32,348 nt of DNA from Nocardioides gansuensis. Its GTDB lineage: Bacteria; Actinomycetota; Actinomycetes; Propionibacteriales; Nocardioidaceae. Of the stretch, positions 6,463 through 14,883 are shown piece by piece. The stretch is taken from assembly GCF_003076135.1 (NCBI RefSeq), contig NZ_QDGZ01000016.1, positions 1 through 32,348 on the forward strand, read 5' to 3'. Positions within the stretch are counted from its first letter, which is position 1; each line of letters begins with the position of its first letter. The position numbers were made by a program, and so were the translations under genes. The notes below the pieces were generated by a model. It was not told the origin of the DNA. It saw only the letters and a program-made list of their open reading frames with translations, and did no database searches.

Positions 6463-7407
6463 ATGACCACAGACAGCCCCTCCGAGCACGACGCGCTGGA
6501 CGCCTACTCCGCGATCGTCACCTCCGTCGCGGCGCAGCTGACGCCGCGCGTGGCCGCGCTGCGCATCCCGTCGCGCCGGGGCGAGTCGGCGGGCTCGGCA
6601 GTCGTCCTGACCGGCGAGGGACACCTGGTCACCAACGCCCACGTCGTCGGCGAGGCGGGCGGCGGCTCCGCCGAGTTCGCCGACGGCACCAGCGCCCGCT
6701 TCGAGGTCATCGGCCGCGACCCGCTCTCCGACCTGGCCGTGGTGCGCGCCGACCGGGACGTGCCGGGCCCACCCGAGTACGGCGACGCCGACTCGCTCCT
6801 CGTCGGCTCGCTGGTCGTCGCCGTCGGCAACCCTCTGGGCCTCGCCGGCACTGTCACCGCCGGCGTCGTGAGTGCCCTGGGCCGCAGCATGCCGGTGCGC
6901 ACGCGCACCGCGGCGCGACTCATCGAGGACGTGGTGCAGACCGACGCCGCGCTCAACCCCGGCAACTCCGGCGGCGCGCTGGCCGACAGCCGGGGTCGCG
7001 TCGTGGGGATCAGCACGGCGGTGGCCGGCATCGGCCTCGGGCTGGCCGTCCCGATCAACGCCACCACTCACCGGATCATCCACACGCTCATGCACGACGG
7101 GCGCGTACGCCGCGCCTACCTCGGCCTCGTCAGCACACCGGCGCCCCTGACACCCGTGCAGGCGGAGCGCTTCGGCCAGCACCGGGGCCTGCGCGTCGTG
7201 GAGGTCGTCGAGGAGAGTCCGGCCCAGCACAGCGGGCTGCGCGCCGGCGACCTGGTGCTCGCCGTGGACGGCGTCCCGCTCGGCGACGCCCAGTCCCTGC
7301 AGAGGCGGCTCTTCTCCGAGGCGATCGGCGAGCGGATGGAGATCACCGTGCTGCGCAACGGCGCCCTGGTCGACGCGGTGGCCGTCCCGACGGAGCTGGT
7401 GGACTGA
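6463..7407 (+). CDS. HtrA/DegP-like trypsin-type serine protease with C-terminal PDZ domain
   Basis: A 314-residue S1C-family protease. The catalytic triad is visible as His60 (TNAHVV), Asp90 (LSDLAVV) and Ser169 (LNPGNSGG). The oxyanion and activation-loop text (VGNPLGLAGTVTAGVVSALGR) is typical of HtrA. A single PDZ domain covers about residues 222-310 (GLRVVEVVEESPAQHSGLRAGDLVLAVDGVPL). Unlike DegP or the actinobacterial membrane HtrAs, the N-terminus (MTTDSPSEHDALDAYSAIV) has no signal peptide or membrane anchor, and the open frame upstream adds none, so this looks cytoplasmic. ATG 6463 is chosen; the longer alternative at 6415 begins with a short charged extension. Likely role: quality-control or regulatory proteolysis. 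Confidence 0.92.
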   Translation: MTTDSPSEHDALDAYSAIVTSVAAQLTPRVAALRIPSRRGESAGSAVVLTGEGHLVTNAHVVGEAGGGSAEFADGTSARFEVIGRDPLSDLAVVRADRDVPGPPEYGDADSLLVGSLVVAVGNPLGLAGTVTAGVVSALGRSMPVRTRTAARLIEDVVQTDAALNPGNSGGALADSRGRVVGISTAVAGIGLGLAVPINATTHRIIHTLMHDGRVRRAYLGLVSTPAPLTPVQAERFGQHRGLRVVEVVEESPAQHSGLRAGDLVLAVDGVPLGDAQSLQRRLFSEAIGERMEITVLRNGALVDAVAVPTELVD

Positions 7408-7422
7408 GCCGGTCGGCCGGGC

Positions 7423-7689
7423 TCACCCCGAGGAGCGGATCGGCCGCGGCTCGATGACGTCGCGCGCGATGTTCTGGTCCGCGGCGGGGTGCTCGACCAG
7501 GGCGAGGATCCGGCTCGCCATGAACCGGGCGGTGCGCACCGGCGTACCGCTCCGGGTCACCTCGGACACCGTGACGACGCCCCGGCCGGTCTCGATCTCC
7601 ACCCTGCGCCCGTTGCGGCTCGCGACGATCTCGTAGGTGCGGACCTCGCCGCCCGCATCTATCACGATCTCCACGCGGTCACCGCGCAT
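7423..7689 (-). CDS. Small conserved hypothetical protein (88 aa)
   Basis: An 88-residue soluble protein made mostly of predicted beta strands in its first half (RVEIVIDAGGEVRTYEIVASRNGRRVEIE) with a helical C-terminal half (TARFMASRILALVEHP). No catalytic motif is visible and I cannot name a family. The ATG with complement at 7687-7689 has TACGGT 6 nt upstream, so the mRNA may be leaderless. The stop is 15 bases from the stop of the convergent protease gene; a GAGCC/GGCTC stem at 7406-7424 may separate the two. Confidence 0.7.
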   Translation of the reverse strand: MRGDRVEIVIDAGGEVRTYEIVASRNGRRVEIETGRGVVTVSEVTRSGTPVRTARFMASRILALVEHPAADQNIARDVIEPRPIRSSG

Positions 7690-7695
7690 ACCTTC

Positions 7696-7701
7696 ACCGT
7701 A
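7696..7701 (-). promoter_or_regulatory. -10 element (TACGGT), leaderless start at 7689
   Basis: On the minus strand TACGGT is followed by GAAGGT and then the ATG. The GAAGG could instead serve as a ribosome site, but its spacing to the ATG is too short, so a leaderless start is preferred. Confidence 0.45.
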
Positions 7702-7722
7702 CTCCGCGGCGACCGGCGGACG

Positions 7723-8688
7723 TCACGGCTTGATCTGCACCACGTCGAACCGCGTGCCGACAGGCGCCCCCTGCCCGAACGGCGGCGGGAAGCCCAGGTC
7801 GAACCGACCGTTCACGAGGGCAAGCCTGCGGCCGTGCCTGGCCACCGTGGTCGGGACCTTGAAGAGGTCCGACGTGATCACCTCGACGACCCGGCCACTG
7901 GTCAGGTCGGGCGAGAGCCTCACCTCGGCCACCGAGTTGGCGAAGTTCTGCACGACCCAGGCCGTGCGGCCCTCGAGCTGCAGCCCGTCGAGCGTGCCTG
8001 CGACCAGCTCAGGTCCGGTGAGGGGGATCGCCCTGGCCGCCCCGGTCACCGGGTCGACGAGCGCCAGCTCCCCGAGGTCGCTGTGGTTGACCAGGAGCCA
8101 GCCACGGTGCGTCGAGTCGATGCCGTTGAGCCCGAAGCCTCCGGCCGGGGCGCCCGGCCAGGTGACAGGGATGGCTTGCGTGGCACCGAACGAGCCGTCT
8201 GCCGAGACCGGGACCTTGTAGATCTTCAGGGCAAACGTGTCCGTGAAGTAGAACGCGTCACGGGTGACGGCGACGTCGTTGACGAGCGCGCTGCCCGGTG
8301 CGGCCAGCACGAGATCGGCCACGGTCGCCCCGCTCCTCGTGTCGTAGACCCAGGCGTGCCCGCTGGCACCGCCCGCCACGACCAGCCAGTCCCGGTCGCG
8401 GTCGACGCGCATGCCGACCGCCACCCGTCCGGTGACGTCGATGAAGCGAGCACCCGCGCCACTGCGGAGATCGCCGCGGTAGATGTCGCCGTCCCTCAGC
8501 GATCCCACGTAGAACGTGTTGCCGTCTCCGACGGCGATCCCCTCGGGCTGGAAGTCCACTGGGAGGGGGATCGACGACGGCCGGGGCGTGGCCGTGGCAG
8601 TCGAGACCACGAGCAAGGGGACGACGACCACCGCCAGGGCCTGGGCCATCCTGCGCGTGATGCCCGCAGTTCCGGAAATGCCTCCCAT
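7723..8688 (-). CDS. Secreted SMP-30/YncE-like beta-propeller protein
   Basis: A 321-residue protein with an N-terminal signal peptide (GITRRMAQALAVVVVPLLVVSTATATP, likely cleaved near residue 34), so it is exported. The mature part is a series of beta-propeller blades with repeated motifs such as PEGIAVGDGNTFYVGSL, GDIYRGDL, ALVNDVAVTRDAFYFTDTF and GGFGLNGIDST, resembling SMP-30/gluconolactonase-like or NHL-type propellers. The family is used for lactone hydrolysis or ligand binding; the specific role is unknown. AAGGAG lies 7 nt upstream of the ATG, so this gene is translated from a leader. Confidence 0.85.
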   Translation of the reverse strand: MGGISGTAGITRRMAQALAVVVVPLLVVSTATATPRPSSIPLPVDFQPEGIAVGDGNTFYVGSLRDGDIYRGDLRSGAGARFIDVTGRVAVGMRVDRDRDWLVVAGGASGHAWVYDTRSGATVADLVLAAPGSALVNDVAVTRDAFYFTDTFALKIYKVPVSADGSFGATQAIPVTWPGAPAGGFGLNGIDSTHRGWLLVNHSDLGELALVDPVTGAARAIPLTGPELVAGTLDGLQLEGRTAWVVQNFANSVAEVRLSPDLTSGRVVEVITSDLFKVPTTVARHGRRLALVNGRFDLGFPPPFGQGAPVGTRFDVVQIKP

Positions 8689-8836
8689 GACGACTCCTTC
8701 CGCCGGGCCTACTAGAAACGCTAGGCCTGGCGGTCAGCGAGGTCTGTATCCCATTTGGGGGCTCTTGCGACATCACACGGCTGGTGTGTGCCAGCGTGCG
8801 GGACGTGCGCGTCAGCCGACGAGTCCGCACTGACGA

Positions 8837-8855
8837 TAAGGTGAGGCATACCTAA
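8837..8855. promoter_or_regulatory. IdeR/DtxR iron box in front of the Fe(III) ABC operon
   Basis: TAAGGTGAGGCATACCTAA matches the 19-bp DtxR/IdeR consensus (TWAGGTWAGSCTWACCTWA) at 17 positions and is a near-palindrome. It lies 24 bases before the chosen start of the iron-binding protein. By family precedent, iron-loaded IdeR/DtxR would bind here and repress the importer when iron is sufficient. Confidence 0.88.
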
Positions 8856-8879
8856 GCCTGTCGAGTGAGGACTCCCCCC

Positions 8880-9896
8880 GTGACTGCGTCCCTCGTACGC
8901 CGCGCCGCACTGGCCGCCGCGGCCGTGCTCGTCGCCCCCGCGATGGCGTCCTGCAGCCTGCTCAACCCCCCGGACCTGGTCGTCTACAACGCCCAGCACG
9001 AGGAGCTGATCACCGAGATCGTGCCGCTCTTCGAGGAGAAGACCGGCCTCGACGTCGAGCTGCGCAACGGCAAGGACCTCGAGATGGCCAACCAGATCGT
9101 GGCCGAGGGCGAGGAGTCCCCCGCGGACGTGTTCCTCACCGAGAACTCCCCCGCGATGAGCATCGTCGACAACGCCGGCCTCTTCGCGCCGGTCTCGGAG
9201 GAGGCGCTCGCGCCGATCCCCGAGCAATACGTCCCGTCGTCGAAGAACTGGACGGGCATCCTGGCCCGCTCGACCGTCGCGATGTACAACACCGACGCCC
9301 TCACCGCCGAGGACATGCCGGAGTCGATCCTCGACTTCGCCGACCCCGAGTGGAAGGGACGCGTCGGTTTCTCCCCCACGGGCGCCGACTTCCAGGCGAT
9401 CGTGAGCGCCGTGCTCGCCACGGAGGGCGAGGAGGCCACCGCCGAGTGGCTGGCCGGCCTGAAGGAGAACGGCGTCGTCCTGCAGAACAACCTCGTCGTG
9501 CTGCAGAGCGTGAACGCCGGCGACGTCGACGCCGGCATCGCCTACCACTACTACTGGTACCGCGACCAGGCCGAGGCCGGCGAGAACTCCAGCAGCTCCG
9601 CGCTGCACTTCTTCGGCGACCAGGACCCGGGCGCCTTCCTCAGCGTCTCCGGTGCCGGCGTCCTCGCCAGCAGCGAGCACGCCGAGAACGCCCAGCAGTT
9701 CGTCGAGTTCCTCACCAGCACCGACGGCCAGCAGGCGATGGCCGACTCCTACGCGCTGGAATACCCCCTCAATCCCGAGGCGTCCCTCGGCGACGAGGTC
9801 AAGCCGTTCGACGAGCTCGAGCCGCCCGTCATCGACATCGCGACGCTCAACGGCCCCCAGGTGACCGAGCTGATGACCGAGGCCGGCCTCCTCTGA
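8880..9896 (+). CDS. Fe(III) ABC transporter substrate-binding lipoprotein (FbpA type)
   Basis: A 338-residue extracytoplasmic iron-binding protein. The signal peptide (TASLVRRAALAAAAVLVAPAMAS) ends in a lipobox-like MASC with Cys25, so the protein is probably lipid-anchored. The fold-2 text (DLVVYNAQHEELITEIVPLFEEKTGLDVELRNGK; SPADVFLTENSPAM) and the tyrosine cluster YHYYWY at residues 222-227 match iron-coordinating FbpA/FutA proteins. GTG 8880 is preferred to GTG 8865 because GAGG at 8867-8870 is correctly spaced for it. First gene of an iron-box-controlled operon; its stop overlaps the permease start. Confidence 0.93.
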   Translation: MTASLVRRAALAAAAVLVAPAMASCSLLNPPDLVVYNAQHEELITEIVPLFEEKTGLDVELRNGKDLEMANQIVAEGEESPADVFLTENSPAMSIVDNAGLFAPVSEEALAPIPEQYVPSSKNWTGILARSTVAMYNTDALTAEDMPESILDFADPEWKGRVGFSPTGADFQAIVSAVLATEGEEATAEWLAGLKENGVVLQNNLVVLQSVNAGDVDAGIAYHYYWYRDQAEAGENSSSSALHFFGDQDPGAFLSVSGAGVLASSEHAENAQQFVEFLTSTDGQQAMADSYALEYPLNPEASLGDEVKPFDELEPPVIDIATLNGPQVTELMTEAGLL

Positions 9897-11422
9897 CGAG
9901 CCGGACCACCCGCCGTACGCCGCCGCCCTTGCTGCTCGCGGGGGCGGCGGTCGCGTTGCTCGCCCTCGTCCCGCTCATCTTCATCGCGGTGTACGCCGTG
10001 CTGGTGGGGCCGGTGGAGGCTTGGCACCTGGTCGTGCGCCCCCGGATGGGCCAGCTGCTGTGGAACACCCTCAGCCTGGCCGGCGCCTGCATGGCGACGT
10101 GCGCGGCGCTCGGGGTCGCGCTCGCCTTCCTGGTCGAGCGGACCGACCTGCCGGCCCGGCGGCTCTGGCACGGGCTGCTCGTCGCGCCGCTGGCGGTGCC
10201 GGCGTTCGTGAATGGCTACGCCTGGGTGTCGCTGGACCGGTCGGTGCACGGCTTCGGCGGCGCGCTGCTCGTGATCACGCTGTCCTACTACCCGCTCGTC
10301 TACCTGCCCGCCGTCGCCGCCCTCCGCGGGCTCGACCCCGCGCTCGAGGAGGCGTCGTGGTCGCTCGGACACAGCCGGTGGCTGAGCTTCTGGCGGGTCG
10401 TCCTCCCCCAGCTGCGCCCGGCGCTGCTGGGCGGCGTGCTGCTGGTGGGGCTGCACCTGCTGGCGGAGTTCGGCGCCCTGCAGCTGCTGCGCTACCCGAC
10501 GTTCACGACCGCGATCTACGACCAGTACGGCTCCACCTTCAACGGCCAGGCGGCCACGATGATGGCCGGCGTCCTCGTCTTCTTCTGCCTGCTCCTGCTG
10601 CTCGCCGAGCTGCGGCTGCGCGGCCGGCGCCACTACGCACGGGTCGGCCAGGGCGCGGCCCGCCGCGCGATCCCCGTGCGGCTGCGCGGCCTGCGCCTCC
10701 CGATGGTCGCCGTGCCCACGGCCATCGCCGCGCTGGCCGTCGGCGTCCCGACGTACGCCCTGGTCCACTGGCTGCTGGTGGGCGCCTCGACGGAGTTCCC
10801 GCTCGCCGAGCTCACCGAGGCCACCGCCTCGACCCTGGTGCTGGCCACCCTCGGCGCCGTCGCCACGACTCTTCTCGCGCTGCCCGTGGCGTGGCTGGCC
10901 GTGCGCTACCGCAGCCGTCTCACCACCGCGATCGAGCGGATCACCTACGTCCCCAACGCGCTGCCCGGCATCGTCGTCGGCCTCGCCCTGGTGATCGCGT
11001 CACTGCGGCTCGCCCCGGTCACCTACCAGACCGCGCTGCTGCTGGTGATCGCCTACGCGATCCTCTTCCTGCCCCGCGCCGTCGTCTCCGTCCGCGCCGG
11101 GCTCGAGCAGGCACCCGTCGTGCTCGAGCAGGTCGCACACAGCCTCGGCACCGGCTCGCTGGCCACCGCCCGCCGGGTCACCCTGCCGCTCATCGCCCCG
11201 AGCATCGGCGCCGGCGCGGCCCTGGTCTTCCTCGCCGTCGCGACCGAGCTCACGGCGACCCTGATGCTCTCGCCGATCGGCACCCGGACGCTCGCGACGC
11301 AGTTCTGGTCGGCGTCCTCCGACCTGAGGTACGGCGCCGCCGCGCCCTATGCCCTGCTGCTGGTCCTGATCTCCGTGCCGGCCACCGTGCTGTTGATGCG
11401 TCAGGAGAGACTGCAGCCATGA
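9893..11422 (+). CDS. Fe(III) ABC transporter permease (two fused permease halves), CTG start
   Basis: A 509-residue membrane protein of the FbpB/ThiP type: two homologous permease domains in one chain, about 12 helices. Each half carries an EAA-type loop that contacts the ATPase (LEEASWSLGHSRWLSFWRVVLPQLRPA and LEQVAHSLGTGSLATARRVTLPLIAPS). No ATG, GTG or TTG precedes the first helix in frame. The only candidate before it is CTG 9893, which overlaps the preceding stop as CTGA and has GAGG at 9879-9882. TTG 9929 is possible but begins inside the first helix, drops the basic TSRTTRR segment and has no ribosome site. The stop overlaps the ATPase start (ATGA). Confidence 0.92.
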   Translation: MTSRTTRRTPPPLLLAGAAVALLALVPLIFIAVYAVLVGPVEAWHLVVRPRMGQLLWNTLSLAGACMATCAALGVALAFLVERTDLPARRLWHGLLVAPLAVPAFVNGYAWVSLDRSVHGFGGALLVITLSYYPLVYLPAVAALRGLDPALEEASWSLGHSRWLSFWRVVLPQLRPALLGGVLLVGLHLLAEFGALQLLRYPTFTTAIYDQYGSTFNGQAATMMAGVLVFFCLLLLLAELRLRGRRHYARVGQGAARRAIPVRLRGLRLPMVAVPTAIAALAVGVPTYALVHWLLVGASTEFPLAELTEATASTLVLATLGAVATTLLALPVAWLAVRYRSRLTTAIERITYVPNALPGIVVGLALVIASLRLAPVTYQTALLLVIAYAILFLPRAVVSVRAGLEQAPVVLEQVAHSLGTGSLATARRVTLPLIAPSIGAGAALVFLAVATELTATLMLSPIGTRTLATQFWSASSDLRYGAAAPYALLLVLISVPATVLLMRQERLQP

Positions 11423-12489
11423 GCGCCCTCACCGTCACCGGCGTGACGAAGTCCTTCGGCGACACCGTCGCCGTGGACGACGTCACGCTGCACGTGCCGC
11501 ACGGGTCGCTCACCGCCGTGCTGGGCCCCTCGGGCTGCGGCAAGACCACCCTGCTGCGCCTGGTCGCCGGCTTCCTCGACCCCGACGCGGGCACCATCGC
11601 CTTCGACGACCGGGTCGTCGCGGGCGAGGGCCGCCCGGCCACTCCCCAGCAGCGGCGGGTCGGCTACGTGCCCCAGGAGGGCGCGCTCTTCCCCCACCTC
11701 GACGTCGCCGCCAACATCGCGTTCGGCCTCCCCCGGGCCGAGCGTCGCTCCCCGGGCGCAGGATCGGACCGGGTCGACGAGATGCTCGACCTGGTCGAGC
11801 TGCCCCGCACGTTCCGCAGCCGCCAGCCGCACGAGCTCTCCGGCGGCCAGCAGCAGCGGGTGGCGCTCGCGCGTGCCCTCGCGCCGCGACCGAGCGTCGT
11901 ACTGCTGGACGAGCCGTTCTCCTCCCTCGACGCCTCGCTGCGGGAGACCACCGGCCGCGCGGTCGCCCGGGCGCTCCGGGCCGCGCACGCCACCGGCCTG
12001 CTCGTCACCCACGACCAGGCCGAGGCCCTCTCTCTCTCCGACCAGGTCGCCGTCCTCCGCGCCGGCCGGCTGATCCAGGCGGGCTCCCCGGCGGACGTCT
12101 ACCTCGCGCCCCACGACCCCGAGCTGGCCCGCTTCGTCGGCGGCGCCACCTCGCTGGCCGGGCGGTGCGACCGAGCGGGCGCGGACCCTGACCGTCGCCA
12201 CGCAGACAGCGACCTCGGTCGGGTGTCCCTGACGCATCCCGCGCCGGCCGACGAGCTCGTGCTGGTGGTGCGGCCCGACCAGGTCCGGTTCGGTGAGAGC
12301 GGTGTCGCCGCGCGGGTGGACGAGGTCAGCTTCTACGGCCACGACGCCGCCGTCCGCCTCACCCTGACGGCTTCCGGCACCCCCCTCGTGGCGCGTGTCA
12401 CAGGCCCGACCGCGCCCGCTGCGGGCGACGACGTGCTGGTCTCCGTGTACGGGCCCGTGCACGCCTATCCGGCACCTGACTGTGACTGA
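11419..12489 (+). CDS. Fe(III) ABC transporter ATP-binding protein (FbpC type)
   Basis: A 356-residue ABC ATPase. Walker A GPSGCGKTT (about residue 36), Q-loop in YVPQEGALFPH, signature LSGGQQQR, Walker B VVLLDEPFSSLD and the switch His in LLVTHDQAEA are all intact. The C-terminal 110 residues (ELVLVVRPDQVRFGESGVAARVDEVSFYGHDAAVRLTL) form a TOBE-like regulatory domain, as in FbpC/PotA/CysA importers. ATG 11419 overlaps the permease stop. Last gene of the three-gene iron operon; energises uptake of the ferric ion delivered by the lipoprotein. Confidence 0.95.
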   Translation: MSALTVTGVTKSFGDTVAVDDVTLHVPHGSLTAVLGPSGCGKTTLLRLVAGFLDPDAGTIAFDDRVVAGEGRPATPQQRRVGYVPQEGALFPHLDVAANIAFGLPRAERRSPGAGSDRVDEMLDLVELPRTFRSRQPHELSGGQQQRVALARALAPRPSVVLLDEPFSSLDASLRETTGRAVARALRAAHATGLLVTHDQAEALSLSDQVAVLRAGRLIQAGSPADVYLAPHDPELARFVGGATSLAGRCDRAGADPDRRHADSDLGRVSLTHPAPADELVLVVRPDQVRFGESGVAARVDEVSFYGHDAAVRLTLTASGTPLVARVTGPTAPAAGDDVLVSVYGPVHAYPAPDCD

Positions 12490-12519
12490 ACCCTCAGCGG
12501 GAGCGGGCTTCCGGAGGGA

Positions 12520-12525
12520 TACGCT
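12520..12525 (+). promoter_or_regulatory. Possible -10 (TACGCT) of the carboxylase alpha gene
   Basis: TACGCT is the only good TANNNT element between the iron operon and GTG 12571. It would give a leader of about 40 nt, consistent with the AGGAG ribosome site at 12559-12563. No clear -35 is seen. Confidence 0.35.
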
Positions 12526-12570
12526 GCCCAACGACGTCGGCATCAGGACGGCAGAGACCAGGAGATTTTC

Positions 12571-14370
12571 GTGCCCGAGACGCAGGGATTGAAGAAGGTC
12601 CTCATCGCCAACCGGGGCGAGATCGCGGTGCGGGTGATCCGTGCCTGCAGGGACGCCGGGATCGGCAGCGTGGCGGTCTACGCCGAGCCGGACCGGGACG
12701 CCCTGTTCGTGCGGCTGGCCGACGAGGCCCACAGCCTGGGCGGTGCGACGCCCGCGGAGTCCTACCTGTCGATCGAGAAGATCATCGACGTCGCCAAGCG
12801 CGCCGGCGCCGACTCGGTGCACCCGGGCTACGGGTTCCTGGCCGAGAACGCCGGCTTCGCCCAGGCCGTCCTGGACGCCGGGCTGGTCTGGATCGGCCCG
12901 CCGCCGGCGGCGATCGACGCGCTGGGCGACAAGGTCAAGGCCCGGCACATCGCCGAGAAGGTGGGCGCCCCGCTCGCGCCGGGCACCCAGGACCCGGTCG
13001 AGAGCGCCGACGAGGTGGTGAGGTTCGCCGAGGAGGTCGGCCTGCCGATCGCGATCAAGGCCGCCTTCGGCGGCGGCGGTCGCGGCCTGAAGGTGGCCCG
13101 CCGGATGGAGGAGGTCGCCGACCTCTACGACTCGGCGGTCCGGGAGGCGGTCACCGCGTTCGGCCGCGGCGAGTGCTTCGTGGAGAAGTTCCTCGACCGG
13201 CCGCGGCACGTCGAGACCCAGTGCCTGGCCGACCAGCACGGCAACGTGGTGGTGGTCTCCACCCGGGACTGCTCGTTGCAGCGTCGCCACCAGAAGCTGG
13301 TCGAGGAGGCGCCCGCGCCGTTCCTCACCGACGACCAGGTCACCCGGCTCTACGAGTCGTCCAAGGCGATCCTCGCCGAGGCCGGCTACGTCGGCGCCGG
13401 CACGTGCGAGTTCCTGGTCGGCCGCGACGGCACGATCTCCTTCCTCGAGGTCAACACCCGCCTCCAGGTCGAGCACTGCGTCTCCGAGGAGGTCACCGGC
13501 ATCGACCTGGTCCGCGAGATGTTCCGGATCGCCGCGGGCGAGGAGCTCGGCTACGGCGACCCGGAGATCCGCGGCCACTCGATCGAGTTCCGCATCAACG
13601 CCGAGGACGGCGGCCGCAACTTCATGCCCGCGCCGGGCACCCTGACCGAGTGGGCGCCGCCGCAGGGCCCCGGCGTCCGCGTCGACGGCGGCTATGAGAA
13701 GGGCGAGACCATCCCGGGCTCGTTCGACTCCCTGATCGCCAAGCTGATCGTCACCGGCCGCGACCGCACCCAGGCGCTCGAGCGCTCGCGCCGCGCGCTG
13801 GCCGAGTTCCGGGTCGACGGGATGCCCACCGTCATCCCCTTCCACCAGTCGGTCGTGGATGACCCGGCCTACGTCGGTGCCTCGACGCCCTCGGGCGAGG
13901 GCGAGTTCAGCGTCTACACCACCTGGATCGAGACCGAGTTCGACAACCAGATCCAGCCCTACGCCGGCGAGGTCGGCGAGCCCGACGACGCCGGACTCGG
14001 AGGGGCCGAGCGGCAGAAGGTGACCGTCGAGGTCGGCGGCCGGCGCCTCGAGGTCGTGCTCCCCGCCGGCCTCGGCGGGCTCGCCGCCGGCGGTGGCGCC
14101 GGGGCCGCGAGGAAGCCCAAGCGGGCGGCCAAGAAGGCCGGCGCCGCGGCCTCGGGCGACGCGGTCACCTCCCCGATGCAGGGCACCATCGTCAAGGTCG
14201 CCGTCACCGAGGGCCAGGAGGTCGCCGAGGGCGACGTCGTGGTCGTGCTCGAGGCGATGAAGATGGAGCAGCCCCTCAAGGCCCACAAGTCCGGCACGGT
14301 CACCGCACTGAAGGCCGAGGTCGGTGAGACCGTCACCAACGGCGCCGTCATCTGCGAGCTCAAGGACTGA
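12571..14370 (+). CDS. Acyl-CoA carboxylase alpha subunit (biotin carboxylase plus biotin carrier domain)
   Basis: A 599-residue AccA/PccA-type alpha chain that carboxylates its own biotin with ATP and bicarbonate. Domains in order: biotin carboxylase N-lobe (KVLIANRGEIAVRVIRACRDAGI), ATP-grasp with the glycine-rich AAFGGGGRG, the RDCSLQRRHQKLVEEAPAP block and the catalytic EVNTRLQVEHCVSEEVTGID block, a linker, then an Ala/Lys-rich hinge (AARKPKRAAKKAGAAA, about residues 513-528), and a biotinyl domain with EAMKMEQP, biotin lysine Lys564. GTG 12571 has AGGAG at good spacing. It is the natural partner of the beta and epsilon subunits at 3-631, although encoded 12 kb away. Confidence 0.95.
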   Translation: MPETQGLKKVLIANRGEIAVRVIRACRDAGIGSVAVYAEPDRDALFVRLADEAHSLGGATPAESYLSIEKIIDVAKRAGADSVHPGYGFLAENAGFAQAVLDAGLVWIGPPPAAIDALGDKVKARHIAEKVGAPLAPGTQDPVESADEVVRFAEEVGLPIAIKAAFGGGGRGLKVARRMEEVADLYDSAVREAVTAFGRGECFVEKFLDRPRHVETQCLADQHGNVVVVSTRDCSLQRRHQKLVEEAPAPFLTDDQVTRLYESSKAILAEAGYVGAGTCEFLVGRDGTISFLEVNTRLQVEHCVSEEVTGIDLVREMFRIAAGEELGYGDPEIRGHSIEFRINAEDGGRNFMPAPGTLTEWAPPQGPGVRVDGGYEKGETIPGSFDSLIAKLIVTGRDRTQALERSRRALAEFRVDGMPTVIPFHQSVVDDPAYVGASTPSGEGEFSVYTTWIETEFDNQIQPYAGEVGEPDDAGLGGAERQKVTVEVGGRRLEVVLPAGLGGLAAGGGAGAARKPKRAAKKAGAAASGDAVTSPMQGTIVKVAVTEGQEVAEGDVVVVLEAMKMEQPLKAHKSGTVTALKAEVGETVTNGAVICELKD

Positions 14371-14387
14371 CCTTCCCACCGTGCCCC

Positions 14388-14393
14388 TAGTGT
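14388..14393 (+). promoter_or_regulatory. -10 element (TAGTGT) of the PH-domain operon, leaderless
   Basis: TAGTGT is 7 nt before GTG 14401, with no ribosome site, so the operon mRNA should start at the GTG. Confidence 0.5.
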
Positions 14394-14400
14394 CGGGAGC

Positions 14401-14883
14401 GTGACCGACCTGCGCGACCCGGCTCACCGGGTCAGCCCGAGGGCACGGACGATGTGGCTGGTCGAGTGCGCCGCCAGGTCCGGCGTCCTCGTCGTCGGCC
14501 TGTTCGTCACCACCGGCCTCTGGGACTGGCTGCCAGCGCGCTGGTGGGCGGTCGGCGCGGCGCTGGTGCTGGCGGCGGGGTACGTCGCGCTCGTGCCGCT
14601 GTGGCGCTTTGCGGTGCACCGTTGGGAGGTCACCGAGACCGCCGTCTACACCCAGCGTGGCTGGTGGACGCGCGAGCGCCGGATCGCGCCGATGTCCCGC
14701 GTGCAGACGGTCGACCTCACCCAGGGCGTGCTGGCTCGCGCGTTCGGCCTGGCGAGCGTCACCGTGACCACCGCCTCGGCGGCCGGACCGCTGCGCATCG
14801 AGGGCCTCGACCGCGTGGTCGCGCTCCGGCTCGTGGACGACCTGACCAGCAAGGCCGGTCTGGTCGAGGGCGACGCGACATGA
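14401..14883 (+). CDS. Bacterial PH-domain (DUF304, YdbS-like) membrane protein
   Basis: A 160-residue protein: two adjacent membrane helices (about residues 20-40 and 45-65) followed by one bPH2 domain (about 75-150) with the family text WEVTETAVYTQRGWWTRERRIAPMSRVQTVDLTQGVLARAFGLASVTVTTAS. This is the usual YdbS layout. The stop overlaps the ATG of the larger YdbT-like gene, and the two types are regularly paired in Gram-positive bacteria. In Bacillus subtilis YdbS/YdbT have been linked to resistance to certain antimicrobial peptides; whether that applies here is unknown. Confidence 0.88.
   Translation: MTDLRDPAHRVSPRARTMWLVECAARSGVLVVGLFVTTGLWDWLPARWWAVGAALVLAAGYVALVPLWRFAVHRWEVTETAVYTQRGWWTRERRIAPMSRVQTVDLTQGVLARAFGLASVTVTTASAAGPLRIEGLDRVVALRLVDDLTSKAGLVEGDAT

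Noticed and set aside
8773..8788. CACAC/GTGTG stem between the propeller gene and the iron box
   Set aside because: Too short and GT-repetitive to separate from chance; no positional meaning relative to either gene.
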